From assembly GCA_037178675.1 (NCBI GenBank), contig JAYMGJ010000593.1, positions 1 to 64,000 of the forward strand: a stretch of DNA of 64,000 nt, read 5' to 3'. Position 1 is the first letter of the stretch, and each line of letters opens with the position of its first letter. Below the pieces are notes generated by a model. It ran no database searches, was not told the origin of the DNA, and saw only the letters and a program-made list of their open reading frames with translations. Both the position numbers and the translations under genes were made by a program. The DNA is from Scleroderma bovista. Taxonomy: Eukaryota > Basidiomycota > Agaricomycetes > Boletales > Sclerodermataceae. Positions 22,371 to 32,197 of the stretch are shown one piece after another.

Positions 22371-24168
22371 ATGAGATGTCCTCGCCCCCAGACTTCGTGA
22401 GCCTCCTCGCATACCGCCATGACGTTGACCGCGATCCCCCACATTAGGTGTGGAAAGAACATCATGGCCAATCAATCTGTGGTCCCGCCTGGCGGTCAAT
22501 TCGTGCTGCCTCTGCACAGCTCCAATGAGCTTCTCCTTGCATTCCGGTGCTCCCCAACATTCCGTCCGTACTTCAAAGGGGATGCCATATAATGTTTGTC
22601 GTGGACACGCGTATTGTATATGATTAGATTCGTGGCACATCCTATTATCTTTCCAAGTAACTCGAGCAATGCGAGAAACCTGACCGTGACAATCACAGTC
22701 GATGCATCCACACCACACAGAAAATGCCACTCGACACCGTCGGAAACGAGATCCCGTTGGACATCAGCAGTCTGGTAGGGGACAACTCTCCATACAATGT
22801 CGTCTGCTCACACCACGTCGTCGGGACAAGCACAGCAATTCTATGCTACCACCTCGCTCTTGTATCTGCCCGATACCAATGCCGCTGTTACCAAGACAGA
22901 CCTGAGAACTAGATTGTTGTGGATGTGGCCTCCCGACGGCTCTGGGGATCCATTTGAACCCTTCATTCCTCATCAACTTCGATCTCTGTCTCAAAAATTT
23001 GTCCATGATAGATGCACTCAAGACCGATAGGTAAGTGCGTCCTAGTCGCTTGTGATGTCATCTCATGCATTTCCGGCTTGTAGCTTCAACACTATAAGCG
23101 CCTCAGAAATCTCGTCGTGGGGATGACCTGATTCCGAGAATAGATTTACCTGACGCCTCCTTACGACAATCTCACCCTAAGTCGTCAACAGGGCCGTCGA
23201 GCTGGGTCTCTATTTCATATTTGATATGCGCGCGTGAGCCCCTATTCAACCGAGCGCCGAGTCGGCCCACTCATTGACGCTGCTTTCAGCTACTATCGAA
23301 ACTTGACGGCAGTGGCTGACATCGTCGACACGTACAAGTTTCTCCCTAACTTGCTCACTTGGGAGACGGCCCATGAGCCCGATGGAAACTCCGATCCCTT
23401 CAACGCCCCCAAGACCACTTATGGCCTCATTTATCAGATGGATGGCTACCACCCCGTCTCGATGGTGCTCAACTGGGAGATCTACTACATTTTCCTGTAC
23501 GTCCAAGGTGCCGAATCGAGGTACGTTACTCGCCGTGGTTCGCCCGTTTTTCAGGAAACTTGGTCAAGTCATCAGGGCGCGCATGGCGATCGGAAGCAGA
23601 GCGTCAGTCACTTGGCGGATGTGTCTTTCACCCGAACTCTAACTCATTTTCGTGCTAGTTACTGGAACTCGACACCTACCGGCCCGCAATGGGCTGCGAT
23701 GGACCTCATTTCCTTCAACCATGGCTCTATGAGTACGTCCAACATGGTACTCTCGAGGGCTGCGTAAGCTCATCGATCCTTGTAGGTTCCATGTCCTTCC
23801 AGTACCCCACAAACTCCACCGCCCTTGACCACGTAGCCCAGCATCACCAAGACCGTCCAGCCCTTCCTTGTCAACCCCGACGCGGGCTACGCCGCATACG
23901 ACTACAACGGCATCGACATCGGCGTGTGGTACAACGGCACGGCGTACCTGCTCCTCGTCGCGCACTTGAACGCGACTATGAACGGCAGCAGCAACAGTAC
24001 GGCGGGGTTGGTCGTCGTGACGTGGAGAGCTGTGGGGCTGGGAGCGATTACGAATGTGACAGCAGGTCCAGCGGATCTATGCGGTTGGACAGAATTATAG
24101 CGCTAGCGGGGTGGATGCCTTGCCCGTGGGGATTAGTGTTGATACGGCGACGCCGCCAGCGTCTTGAA
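22371..24168 (+). pseudogene. glycoside-hydrolase-like pseudogene, cassette 3
   Basis: Copy of the 11006-13077 gene. A decayed first exon is still visible (ATGAGATGTCC at 22374), followed by the exon 2 block GTGTGGAAAGAACATCATGGCC. It has frameshifts in exon 2, loss of most of exon 6 (the equivalent of GINATFSPVWHT to VWTTPQA is gone), loss of the segment between HVAQ and SITKTV in the last exon, and further indels near the end. The final codons (ATPPAS stop) are retained. Confidence 0.8.
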
Positions 24169-24714
24169 GTGACGTGGAGGGGGGACATATATACTACTAA
24201 GTGATGCCGGTTTTACATAATATTTTGGGTTGAGCGGTAGAACTGGACGGGGCTGTCGTTGGGGGATTTTATTATCTGTTATTCCAAGTTTATGAATAGA
24301 ACTGACCCCGCAGGCGTTGCCTGTGCGACTTGGAACGTGAACTGCTTTTTGATATGATTGCTATAAACTGACCCCGCGCGCTGCCTGACTTGGGACGTGA
24401 AATGCTTTTGATGATTGCCATACCGATACCCATACCCGGGCATGGCAGCCCTGAGCGGGCTGAAACTTTTCCAAAACGTTCATGTTGGCGGGCTGAGCTT
24501 AATCTGGCTCGGGGAGATTGGTATTCATACGGCGACACCACCACCTTAGTTGAAGCTGGAAACAAGGATCAATTTTGTCGGATGTGAGCATTTACAGTAT
24601 AACAACAAAAATGGTCTACCGTGCTAGACGGTACAGCTATATAACAAATACATTGTGGTGAGACAAGAGCAGGTAACCCAGCAGCCGTGCTCAAAGCAAA
24701 CGATATGATACATC

Positions 24715-26047
24715 TCAGTCAGTGGTGGAAGCCTCTCTTTCTCCGGTGACGATGGTAAAGCGATGGTCAAGGGAGTCAATGTCAATGTAGGATTCTGTGA
24801 TCAGCCAGTAGAGGGGGACAAGGATCAACAGATACGCGGCATAGATGCCGATATAAAAAGCGAATTGAGGCCATGCTGTTTCATAGGCACAATGAATTAG
24901 TACTGCACAAAGGAAAAACACAATGCTACAGTGGAAACACTAAGGTGAGCACCATCAAAATCACAACAACCACATTCAACATACCTGTACATGAAGAAGA
25001 CGAATGGACTAGCCAGGATGGAAACCATGGCTTGGAAGTAGAATGAACCGTAATTGGTTTATACACGCTTAAACGGGCGGGTTTACCGGCAGTAGTTCTG
25101 GGAATTACTTACGAACAATCTTGGCAAGCGTACAACTACTCCCAGTATAATGCTGGTCAACGCAGCCAAAAGAGACAAGTAACTGAATAGCTGTGGGGGG
25201 TAGGATAGTCCACCGGGTGCCGTGTCAATGGACTGAATAGCGAGAAAACTCATGTTCGCCGCCAGAAGTACAGTAGCCTTGTTAGATTGTTAGGCTCATC
25301 TGAGTAACCTGCCGTGCTGATGTGCGAGGTTTCAGAACTCACCAACAAGCTAATTTGTTGTGTGTCATCGGCGTACATGCGAGAGAACTTGCGCCATTTC
25401 TCGACATCGGTAGACCATACTTTACGTTTGTTTTTGCTTCGGGTAGCAGTGAGAGAGCGCTGGATGATCAAGCAAGAACATGTTAAACAGATTCCCATTT
25501 TGTAATATCAGTAGACCATACGTCATCTTTGTCCTCGATTTGTGTGTAAGCAAGGGAACGCTCAATGAAGCCAAATTGATCGAGGAAAAGCACCATGTCA
25601 AGCAGACTCCCCCACTTGGTCAACATTAAACGTAAGCCTTTTTTGAGTGGAGGGTTACTTTTAATGCACACATCCTGTCTGAGAGGAGGTTTATATCGGA
25701 CATTCCTTGTACTAGGTGATGATCTTTAGCGTACACAATAGGTAACAACTAGTCGCGACGCACAATAGGGGGATTTCCTCAATTTGAGCAGGGCCCGCTT
25801 CCGTTTGAGCAGGGCCGCCTTCCATTTGTGCAGGCGTGCGGCATCCAGAAATGACATGCCCAATGGGCTTGACTTTGCCTTCTTCAGAGAGAGATTCATG
25901 ACTCGAGTCCTGGTCACTGCACGTGGATTTGCATCTGCTGAAGACCCCACGACAGAGAGCGAGCAAGTACTGCAGCAAGCGGACAGGTGAGTACAGTTTT
26001 AGCGCACTGAGTAAGAACTCGCGAATGTGATGAGGTATGCTGAGCAT
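24715..26047 (-). pseudogene. multi-pass membrane protein of cassette 3, probable splice-site loss
   Basis: Six-exon copy, exon 1 starting MLSIPHHIREFLLSALK and the last exon ending HRFTIVTGEREASTTD. Exons 1-4 and 6 are open and keep their splice signals; exon 1 has an in-frame 33-nt deletion. The acceptor before exon 5, ATATAG in four other copies examined, reads ATAAAC here. The next AG (CCAAG, just before CCATGG) would shift the frame and reach a stop. I therefore call it probably inactive; a cryptic acceptor cannot be excluded. Confidence 0.55.
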
Positions 26048-26820
26048 TTGTTGGCTTGAGTACGAGGGTAGGATGTTAATCGCCGTTTCGTGCACCTATG
26101 TCGTGGATGGGTGCTTAGTGAAATACTTATGCTTCGAACCATGCACATCTATAAAACGTTGAGATCGAGTGGGAATTTGTGATGGCTGAACCATTTATGT
26201 CTTCGAGTTCAGCCGACTGCCACAGTATGTCGTCCTAAGCATCTAAGAAGAGCCAGCGGAAATGTGCTTACCCGTCGCAGATTTCACATACTTCGCCGTT
26301 TCCATCTCCACAGTCCAGAAGTGAGCTGCCTTTTTTGCCTCCCTTCCATGACGGTATGTGAATGATCATTTTGGATATGGTTGGACATACCACTAGTGCT
26401 TTTCATATGCCAATTGGCAGAATCTGGGAGCCCCGAAAATCCTGTCGCCGTGGCAAACATATGCCCGTCCCATCCTTGCGTGCTCAGAGAGCCAATATTT
26501 ACAAGGTCACTGCGACTGGAAATGTGCGCTTTTTTTCGTCATCCGCGAATATCATGATTTGAAGGAGCGCCCAAGCCACTCTGAGAGGTAGCACTATGTC
26601 TGTCTCGACTCTCCAATGTCTTTAACACTTCCCATTGAAGTTTTTTTTGGTCCACTTGGGACGGTGGTCTTCTTTTACGGAGATATTTGCTGGGATATGA
26701 ACAATTTGTCTCTTTTTTTTTGCCGGGGCTTTGCGATGGTGCACAACATATGCTTTGAATGAATGGCGTGAGCCGCCATCCAGTTGGTGGTGAGCCAAAT
26801 GTCTACATTACAGTACCCAA
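26048..26820. other. spacer between cassettes 3 and 4, nothing recognised
   Basis: About 770 bases with no coding resemblance. Unlike the spacers after cassettes 1 and 2, no Copia motif could be read here. T-runs occur near 26641 and 26708. Confidence 0.4.
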
Positions 26821-26855
26821 TAGAGAAATGCATGGGTATGGGTACCCGGGTATAG
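26821..26855 (+). mobile_element. orphan hAT-like terminus
   Basis: TAGAGAAATGCATGGGT followed by ATGGGTACCCGGGTA matches at 15 of 17 positions each terminus of the large hAT-like element at 28120-41821, including its GGGTA-rich subterminal sequence. No matching opposite end was found, and hydrolase sequence resumes about 60 bases later. Confidence 0.5.
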
Positions 26856-26884
26856 TTTTTTGGCGATGGAACGGCTCGCACAAA

Positions 26885-27860
26885 GGAACTTCCGATTGGC
26901 AATAGTTGACCTCGGTGGCTGGCGTCGTCGACATGTACAAGTCACTTCCTGGGAGACGGCCCACGATGGCAACCCCGATCCCTTCAACGCCGTATCACCC
27001 CGTCCCGATCGTGCTCAATTACGAGAACTACTACTTTTCCCCGTACGTCAACGATGCCGATATCGTAATCGAAGTATGTTACCAGCCCCTGTTCGGCCGT
27101 GACAGGCGAGTCCATTCAAGCCCATGTTTCAGGAATCAGGATGCCTACCCACTGCCACGTTCTCACCGGTCTGGCACACGCCGTGTACACCAGACTTTGG
27201 TCACTGCGGATGCGGTAACTGCATGGGCGGCTTGATCGACATCAGGGCGCACATCCAGACGTTCAAGGACAGGCTCGACATTCTTGGCTATGATCGCAGC
27301 AAGGCAGTCTGGACGACGCCTCAGGCGATTGGAAGCGGAGCGCCAGTCACTTGACGGATGTGTCTTTCACCCGTATTTTCGTATTAGGTATTGGAACTCG
27401 ACGCCTACCGGTCCGCAATGAGCTGCGATGGACCTCATTTCCTTCAACCACGGCACTATGGGTACGTCTAATACAGTACTCTCGGGGGCTGCATAGCTCA
27501 ATCAATCCTTCCAGGCTCTATGTCCTTCCAGTACCCCACCAACTCCACCGCCCTTGATCACGTAGCACAGGGCCTGACGCCCAGCATCACCAAGACCGTC
27601 CAGCCCTTCCTCGTCAACCCCGACGCGGGCTACGCCGCATACGACTACAACGGCGTCGACATCGGCGTGTGGTACAACGGCACAGCGTACCTGCTTCTCG
27701 TCGCGCACTTGAACGCGACCATGAACGGCAATAGCAACAGTACGGTTGGTCGTCGTGTTGTGGAGCACTGTGGGGTTGGGGGCGATTACGAATGTGACGC
27801 AGCAGATCCAGCGTATCTATGCGGTTGGGCAGAATTATAGCGCGAGCGGGGTGGATGCTT
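26885..27860 (+). pseudogene. glycoside-hydrolase-like pseudogene, cassette 4, 5'-truncated
   Basis: Matches the intact gene from mid exon 5 (VAGVVDMYKSLP) through exon 8, lacking everything upstream. Deletions remove parts of exon 5 (between ETAHDG and YHP), a stop replaces tryptophan codon context in exon 7 (caatgagctgcg for caatgggctgcg), and the last exon loses its end after VGQNYSASGVDA. Truncated beside an orphan hAT-like terminus. Confidence 0.8.
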
Positions 27861-28018
27861 GAAAACGAGGATCAATTTTGCGGGATTGCGAGCATTTATC
27901 ATGACGAAAATGGTCTACCGTACTTGATTGTCAGGGAGTCCAAGTCTCTGTTACAGTATAGCTGTATACAAATACATTGTGGAGAGGTAACCTAGCAGCA
28001 GTGCTCAGAGCAAATGAT

Positions 28019-28119
28019 TTAGTCAGTGGCGGCAGCCTTTCTTGGCCTGGTAAAGCGTTGGTAAAGGGAGTCAATGTCATTGCAGGGCTCCGTGATCAGC
28101 CAGTAGATGGCAAGGCAAC
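28019..28119 (-). pseudogene. membrane protein of cassette 4, 3' end of split last exon
   Basis: Encodes the C-terminal part of the cassette membrane protein (WLITEPCNDIDSLYQRFT...AAATD stop). At 28112-28119 the coding sequence is broken by the hAT-like insertion; the remainder of the same gene resumes at 41822 after the duplicated octamer AAGGCAAC. Confidence 0.75.
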
Positions 28120-28352
28120 TAGTGAAATGCACGGGTAGTATGGGTAACCCTTGCGGGTTACGGGTACGGGTGCCTACGGGTGCGGGTCGCGGGTCGCGTT
28201 CCAGAACCCGTGGCTCAACCCGCGGTGACCCGTGTGACACGACTTCCAAAACGCGCAACGACGTGTCAGTCCACAACTAGTACTCCTCTTGCATCTTCAA
28301 GCTTCTGCGTCGACGCCTGGGTCCAACGACCCCCACAAGTATGTTTATTTTA

Positions 28353-28404
28353 GAGCCCGTACGGTAGTCTTCGCTTACTGTCGCTTCCTGCTTGTAATAT
28401 TTTG
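28353..28404. repeat. left terminal inverted repeat of Harbinger element
   Basis: 52 bp; complement of 37832-37883 with one mismatch at position 41. Confidence 0.92.
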
Positions 28405-28434
28405 TGCAATTTGGCATGCAAGGGTCGGAGTTAG

Positions 28435-29803
28435 ATGTTTGAATACCAGCTAGTACCCCTCATGGAACCTGATAGCGATGGGCAAGAATTCATACGGGCA
28501 CAAGTCCTCACCATCACCCAAACACTACTTAAACTAATGGTAGATCTCCTTGCCCAAGATCTCCCAAGGAGCCCATGGCCATACCATACGTCTGTACTTT
28601 CTGGTGAAGGATGGATCATCGAGCTTATACTGGGTCACCCGGATCGCATTCGGTGTGAGTTGGGTATGAGTGCTTATACATTCAGAGATATCACTATGGA
28701 GCTCCAAAGACATGGCCACAAAGCTTCGGATCGTGTCACCCTTGAGGAGCAACTGGCAATATTCTTGTATACGTGTGTTACTGGCCTTTCTATCAGACAT
28801 GTTGGGGAGCGGTTCCAAAGATCCAATGACACGATATCCAGGTGTGTGGTACAATTGTCTCTGCATTCAATATCTGACTGCTCTTTGCATAGATACTTCC
28901 GCAAGATGGTAGCGATATTCTCATCTCAACCATTCTACTCCCAATATATTTCACTTTCATCATCCACTGCTGTCCATCCAGCGATCAATAACTATCGATT
29001 CATGCCATATTTCAAGGACGCTATTGGTGCCATTGATGGCAGCCACATCCCCGCAGCTCCCCCACGCCATGAACATACCGAATATCGGAATCGCAAGGGG
29101 TTCCTGTCTCAAAACTGCCTATTCGCGTGTGACTTTGGCATGCAATTCACTTACACATTGACTGGCTGGGAGGGATCAGCAACGGACGCTCGTGTGTTCC
29201 AAGATGCCTGTGCATCAAGCCTCATGATTCCACAGGGGAAGTATCTTCTTGGGGACGCTGGGTTCCCAGCTTCATCGCCAAACCTTCTTGTACCGTATCA
29301 CAGCACACGTTATCACCTGGCTGAATGGCACCAGGCATCCCTAAGGCGAGCACTGACTGAAACATAGTTTATTTACTCATTCTCGTTCTTAAAGGCCAGC
29401 AAACAAAGAAGAACTCTTCAATTTGCGTCACTCATCAGCACGGAACGTTATTGAACAGATCTTTGGTGTCATCAAGCGTCGTTTTCGAATCCTTCTTCTC
29501 ACCACAGAATATTCCATCGACATTCAATCCCGCATCCCAGTCGCACTTTGTGTCATCCACAATATTGTCTCGTCCTACAATCCAAACGATGACGGAGTAG
29601 AGCAATGGGATCCGGTGGTGGAACAGGAGGCTGGCAGTGGGGTTGGTCCAGAAGATGATGAGGATGATGAGGACGAGCTGGACAACAGTGAGGGCAAACA
29701 GGCGGATGGTTCTGTTCCACAACAACAAACACGCAACCAACTTCGCGACACCATTGCTCAAGCAATGTGGGTCGACTACCAAGTTGCTCTGCAGAATCAG
29801 TAG
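28435..29803 (+). CDS. PIF/Harbinger DDE transposase (DDE_Tnp_4 type)
   Basis: Two exons, join(28435..29345,29395..29803), give 439 aa. An N-terminal helix-turn-helix-like region (LEEQLAIFLYTCVTGLSIRHVGERFQRSNDTISR) is followed by the catalytic core: the first Asp in GAIDGSHIP, the second in KYLLGDAGFP, and the Glu in NVIEQIFGVIKRRF. These are the family's DDE motifs. The intron (29346-29394, 49 nt) must use a GC donor (AAG|GCGAGC) to join SLR|PANKEELFNLRHSSARN, a continuous family motif. The C-terminus is acidic (GPEDDEDDEDELDNSEG), as usual in these proteins. The reading frame is intact, so activity is plausible together with the Myb-like partner at 36314-37802. Confidence 0.9.
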
Positions 29804-29985
29804 TTATAGATATGTACATCGCTTGTCTTTTTTCTTACTATCAATCATGTTTGACTTTTGTTGCGTGGACACGACCATGAATACAATTGCATGTGGAAAA
29901 CAACAGAATGGCGACAACACTACAGACTACAGCTAAAATAAAAAATCCTTAGGGAGGAGCCCGAGGTTTGAGAGACACTGACTTG

Positions 29986-30356
29986 TGTTACGGTTCAACT
30001 TTTTATCTTATCTAATCTGCGATTAGATAGCGTTTATCTTATCTTAGTGTACAGCCTCTATCTTATCTACCTAGTCTAGACCTGTACCTCGTGCTGTACA
30101 CGCTGCCACCCTTGACATCATTACGCATAGCCTTAGCTCCACAGTGATGTCATTACATAGCCTTCCACCTGCACGTAGCCTCATGGATAGCCTCGCGTAG
30201 CCCTCGTGTATAGTAGTATATATACCGTGCAATCCAGCACCCAGAGGCTCCCCATTCGAGCTCATCTTGGGTTATTGCTCTAGATCCTCGCGTCCTATTT
30301 CCTCTCAGAGTCTCGCGTGTAGTTGGGTCTTAGGTGTTCTGCCTAGGGTCATCTCA
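29986..30356 (+). repeat. 5' LTR of Gypsy element
   Basis: Starts TGTTACGG and ends GTCATCTCA. It contains repeated TTATCTTATCT motifs, a small palindrome (ATCTAATCTGCGATTAGAT) and a TATATATA box near 30210, the likely U3 promoter. Confidence 0.93.
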
Positions 30357-31167
30357 CCTGAGCTCGAATCTATACATCTTACTCGCTCTACTACGCGCTC
30401 TCCTAGCCTTATAAGGAAACTATACCCGGACTCCAGGGTTAAGGAGCTTCACCTTCATACCTTCTGTTTCGTTCACGGCCAGCCTTTAGTGCCGTTCCCG
30501 TAGTGCTTCGGCATTGGGAGTTTCTAGCACCGTTACCTTTACGTACTGTACACCAGCCCAGGGTCGTGCCTGGTGTCTGAAGGTCGGCGCCCGTTCAAGA
30601 GAGGTTCGCAGCCTCAAGGCGATTGAGACGTACATACTCCGTAGTTCCTGCGTCCGTGCAGAGGTAGACCTTGTGATCTGCAGCCGCTAGCCGTTTGTTC
30701 TCTGCATAGCTGTGCCACTGCCCTGACCCGGCGAGCGCGACAGGCGAACAGAGTCTTACGCTTAGTTTAGTGGAACAACTGTGGGGATCTAGTCCCGAAA
30801 GTAACCTTACTCCTACGTCACCCCTTACGCTACCACCATACCTTACCAGTTCCCTCGTCATCTCGTCGAAGCGCAACAGGAGCGCTTGACGATCATCTAC
30901 GGTCCTCGCCCTGACACCCTTGTCAAAGTACAGGAAAGGGAGTCAGCAATCGAAGAGGAGTTCCAGTTCACCAACGCCGTTGCCGCCTACAGTCGCCTTG
31001 TCAGCGACTTCGAAATCCAAGTCCTCCTCGGCTTCCACCGTTCCCTTCCTGTTCCGCCCCTGCCAGACCTCCCGCTCGCTCGCCGCCGCACGTTCCGGTC
31101 CTCCCGTCTCCGACCGGTTAAACAAAGACCTACCCCCTATTCCCGCCTCCACCCCTACTAGGTCCTC
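30357..31167 (+). other. Gypsy 5' leader with short open frames
   Basis: 811 bases between LTR and gag ATG. A 91-codon open frame (30886-31161) stops 6 bases before gag and another (30920-31573) overlaps gag in a different frame; neither has recognisable domains. A primer-binding site complementary to a tRNA 3' end was not obvious, so self-priming is possible but unproven. Confidence 0.5.
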
Positions 31168-32166
31168 ATGGCAGACCTTAACCAGCTCCTCGGACAGCTT
31201 ATCCAGGGGCAAATTGACCTCCAGGCGCATATCGCGGCCCTTGCGGCTGCACAGCCTCACCCTCCACCGCCGCCGCGCAAGAAGGTGGTCGCGGATCCCG
31301 GGAGTTACGATGGCTCCCCTCAGAAGTTCCACGAGTGGTGGTCCAAGATCAAGGTTTGGTTACAGATCTCGATGGAGGGGGCAAACGATGCCCAGGTCAC
31401 CGCAGCAGTTCTCTCCCGGCTCACTGGCCCGAAAGCTGGTCGGTGGGCTCAAGTCCGTCTGGATAGCTGCATGGCAGCAGCCCAGGCTCTCGCCAACGCC
31501 CCGCCCGTCCCAGCCGGACAGCTCCCGCCCCCTCCGGCCTGGCCTGCTTGGAATGACTTCGCGGAGGAGATAGAGAGGTTCTTTCTCCCCGGAAACAACG
31601 CTGAGTGGGCACGTGCCCAACTACTCCGCCTTAGGCAGGGCCCGAGGCAAAGAATTGACGACTTCTTAGCGCAGTTCGAGGCGCTCAAGAACCAGGGAGA
31701 CTGTGGGAATGAGTACGCCCGCGACTTGCTCGAACGCGCGCTCCAGAGGAAACTCTTGGAGCAAATTTACATACAGGGAATGCGTCGAGACACCTACGAG
31801 CGACTCGCAAACTCTGCTCGTGCGATGGGAAGAGCCCAGGAACTCTTCCTCATCAACCTCCAAGGGCAAGGCTCTGCCCGGTATTACCAGAGCCAATCAT
31901 ATTCGCCTTCAACCGCATCGGGGAGTGGTGTCCCAATGGACATAGGTGCCGTTGAGGTAAACCAGCAACGGGGTAAAGGGCCCCAATGCTACAATTGCCA
32001 AATGTTTGGCCACATTGCACGTGAGTGCACAAAACCGCGCCGCCCTCGTCGTGGGCAACCACAAGCACGGGCAACGCAAGCCCAGCCGGAGGATGACCGG
32101 CTAAATGCGGTAAGAGGAATGACGTTTGCAGAAATGCAGGCGTTTTTCAAGGGTTTAAAAGACTGA
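31168..32166 (+). CDS. gag: Gypsy Gag polyprotein
   Basis: 332 aa. A proline-rich N-region (HPPPPPRKK) precedes a Retrotrans_gag capsid-like domain (residues about 45-220: PQKFHEWWSKIKVWLQ, WNDFAEEIERFFLPG, LRLRQGPRQRIDDFLAQFEAL, LLERALQRKLLEQIYIQG). A CCHC zinc knuckle CYNCQMFGHIAREC lies at about residues 273-286. Gag forms the particle and packages element RNA. It stops at 32164-32166, four codons beyond a slippery heptamer, so Pol is probably made as a Gag-Pol fusion. Confidence 0.93.
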   Translation: MADLNQLLGQLIQGQIDLQAHIAALAAAQPHPPPPPRKKVVADPGSYDGSPQKFHEWWSKIKVWLQISMEGANDAQVTAAVLSRLTGPKAGRWAQVRLDSCMAAAQALANAPPVPAGQLPPPPAWPAWNDFAEEIERFFLPGNNAEWARAQLLRLRQGPRQRIDDFLAQFEALKNQGDCGNEYARDLLERALQRKLLEQIYIQGMRRDTYERLANSARAMGRAQELFLINLQGQGSARYYQSQSYSPSTASGSGVPMDIGAVEVNQQRGKGPQCYNCQMFGHIARECTKPRRPRRGQPQARATQAQPEDDRLNAVRGMTFAEMQAFFKGLKD

Positions 32167-32197
32167 AGAGTGAGGATAAAACGGGCATCCTCGCTCT
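32154..32197 (+). promoter_or_regulatory. -1 ribosomal frameshift signal at gag/pol junction
   Basis: In the gag frame the sequence reads GGT TTA AAA GAC TGA. T_TTA_AAA at 32154-32160 is a canonical X_XXY_YYZ slippery heptamer. Six bases later an 11-bp stem (32167-32177 with 32187-32197, one G-U pair, 9-nt loop) follows at the spacing known to stimulate -1 slippage. The -1 frame is open from here through all of pol. Confidence 0.8.

Noticed and set aside
28130..28225. Telomere-like GGGTACGGGTGCGGGT repeats
   Set aside because: Irregular, present at both ends of the hAT-like element and near its orphan end, so better explained as subterminal transposon repeats than interstitial telomere.
30071..30265. 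64-codon minus-strand frame repeated identically at 36036-36230
   Set aside because: It lies wholly within the two Gypsy LTRs and is duplicated only because the LTRs are identical; no protein features.
30920..31573. 217-codon frame overlapping Gypsy gag
   Set aside because: Serine/arginine/proline-rich out-of-frame reading of the gag leader and start; no domains.
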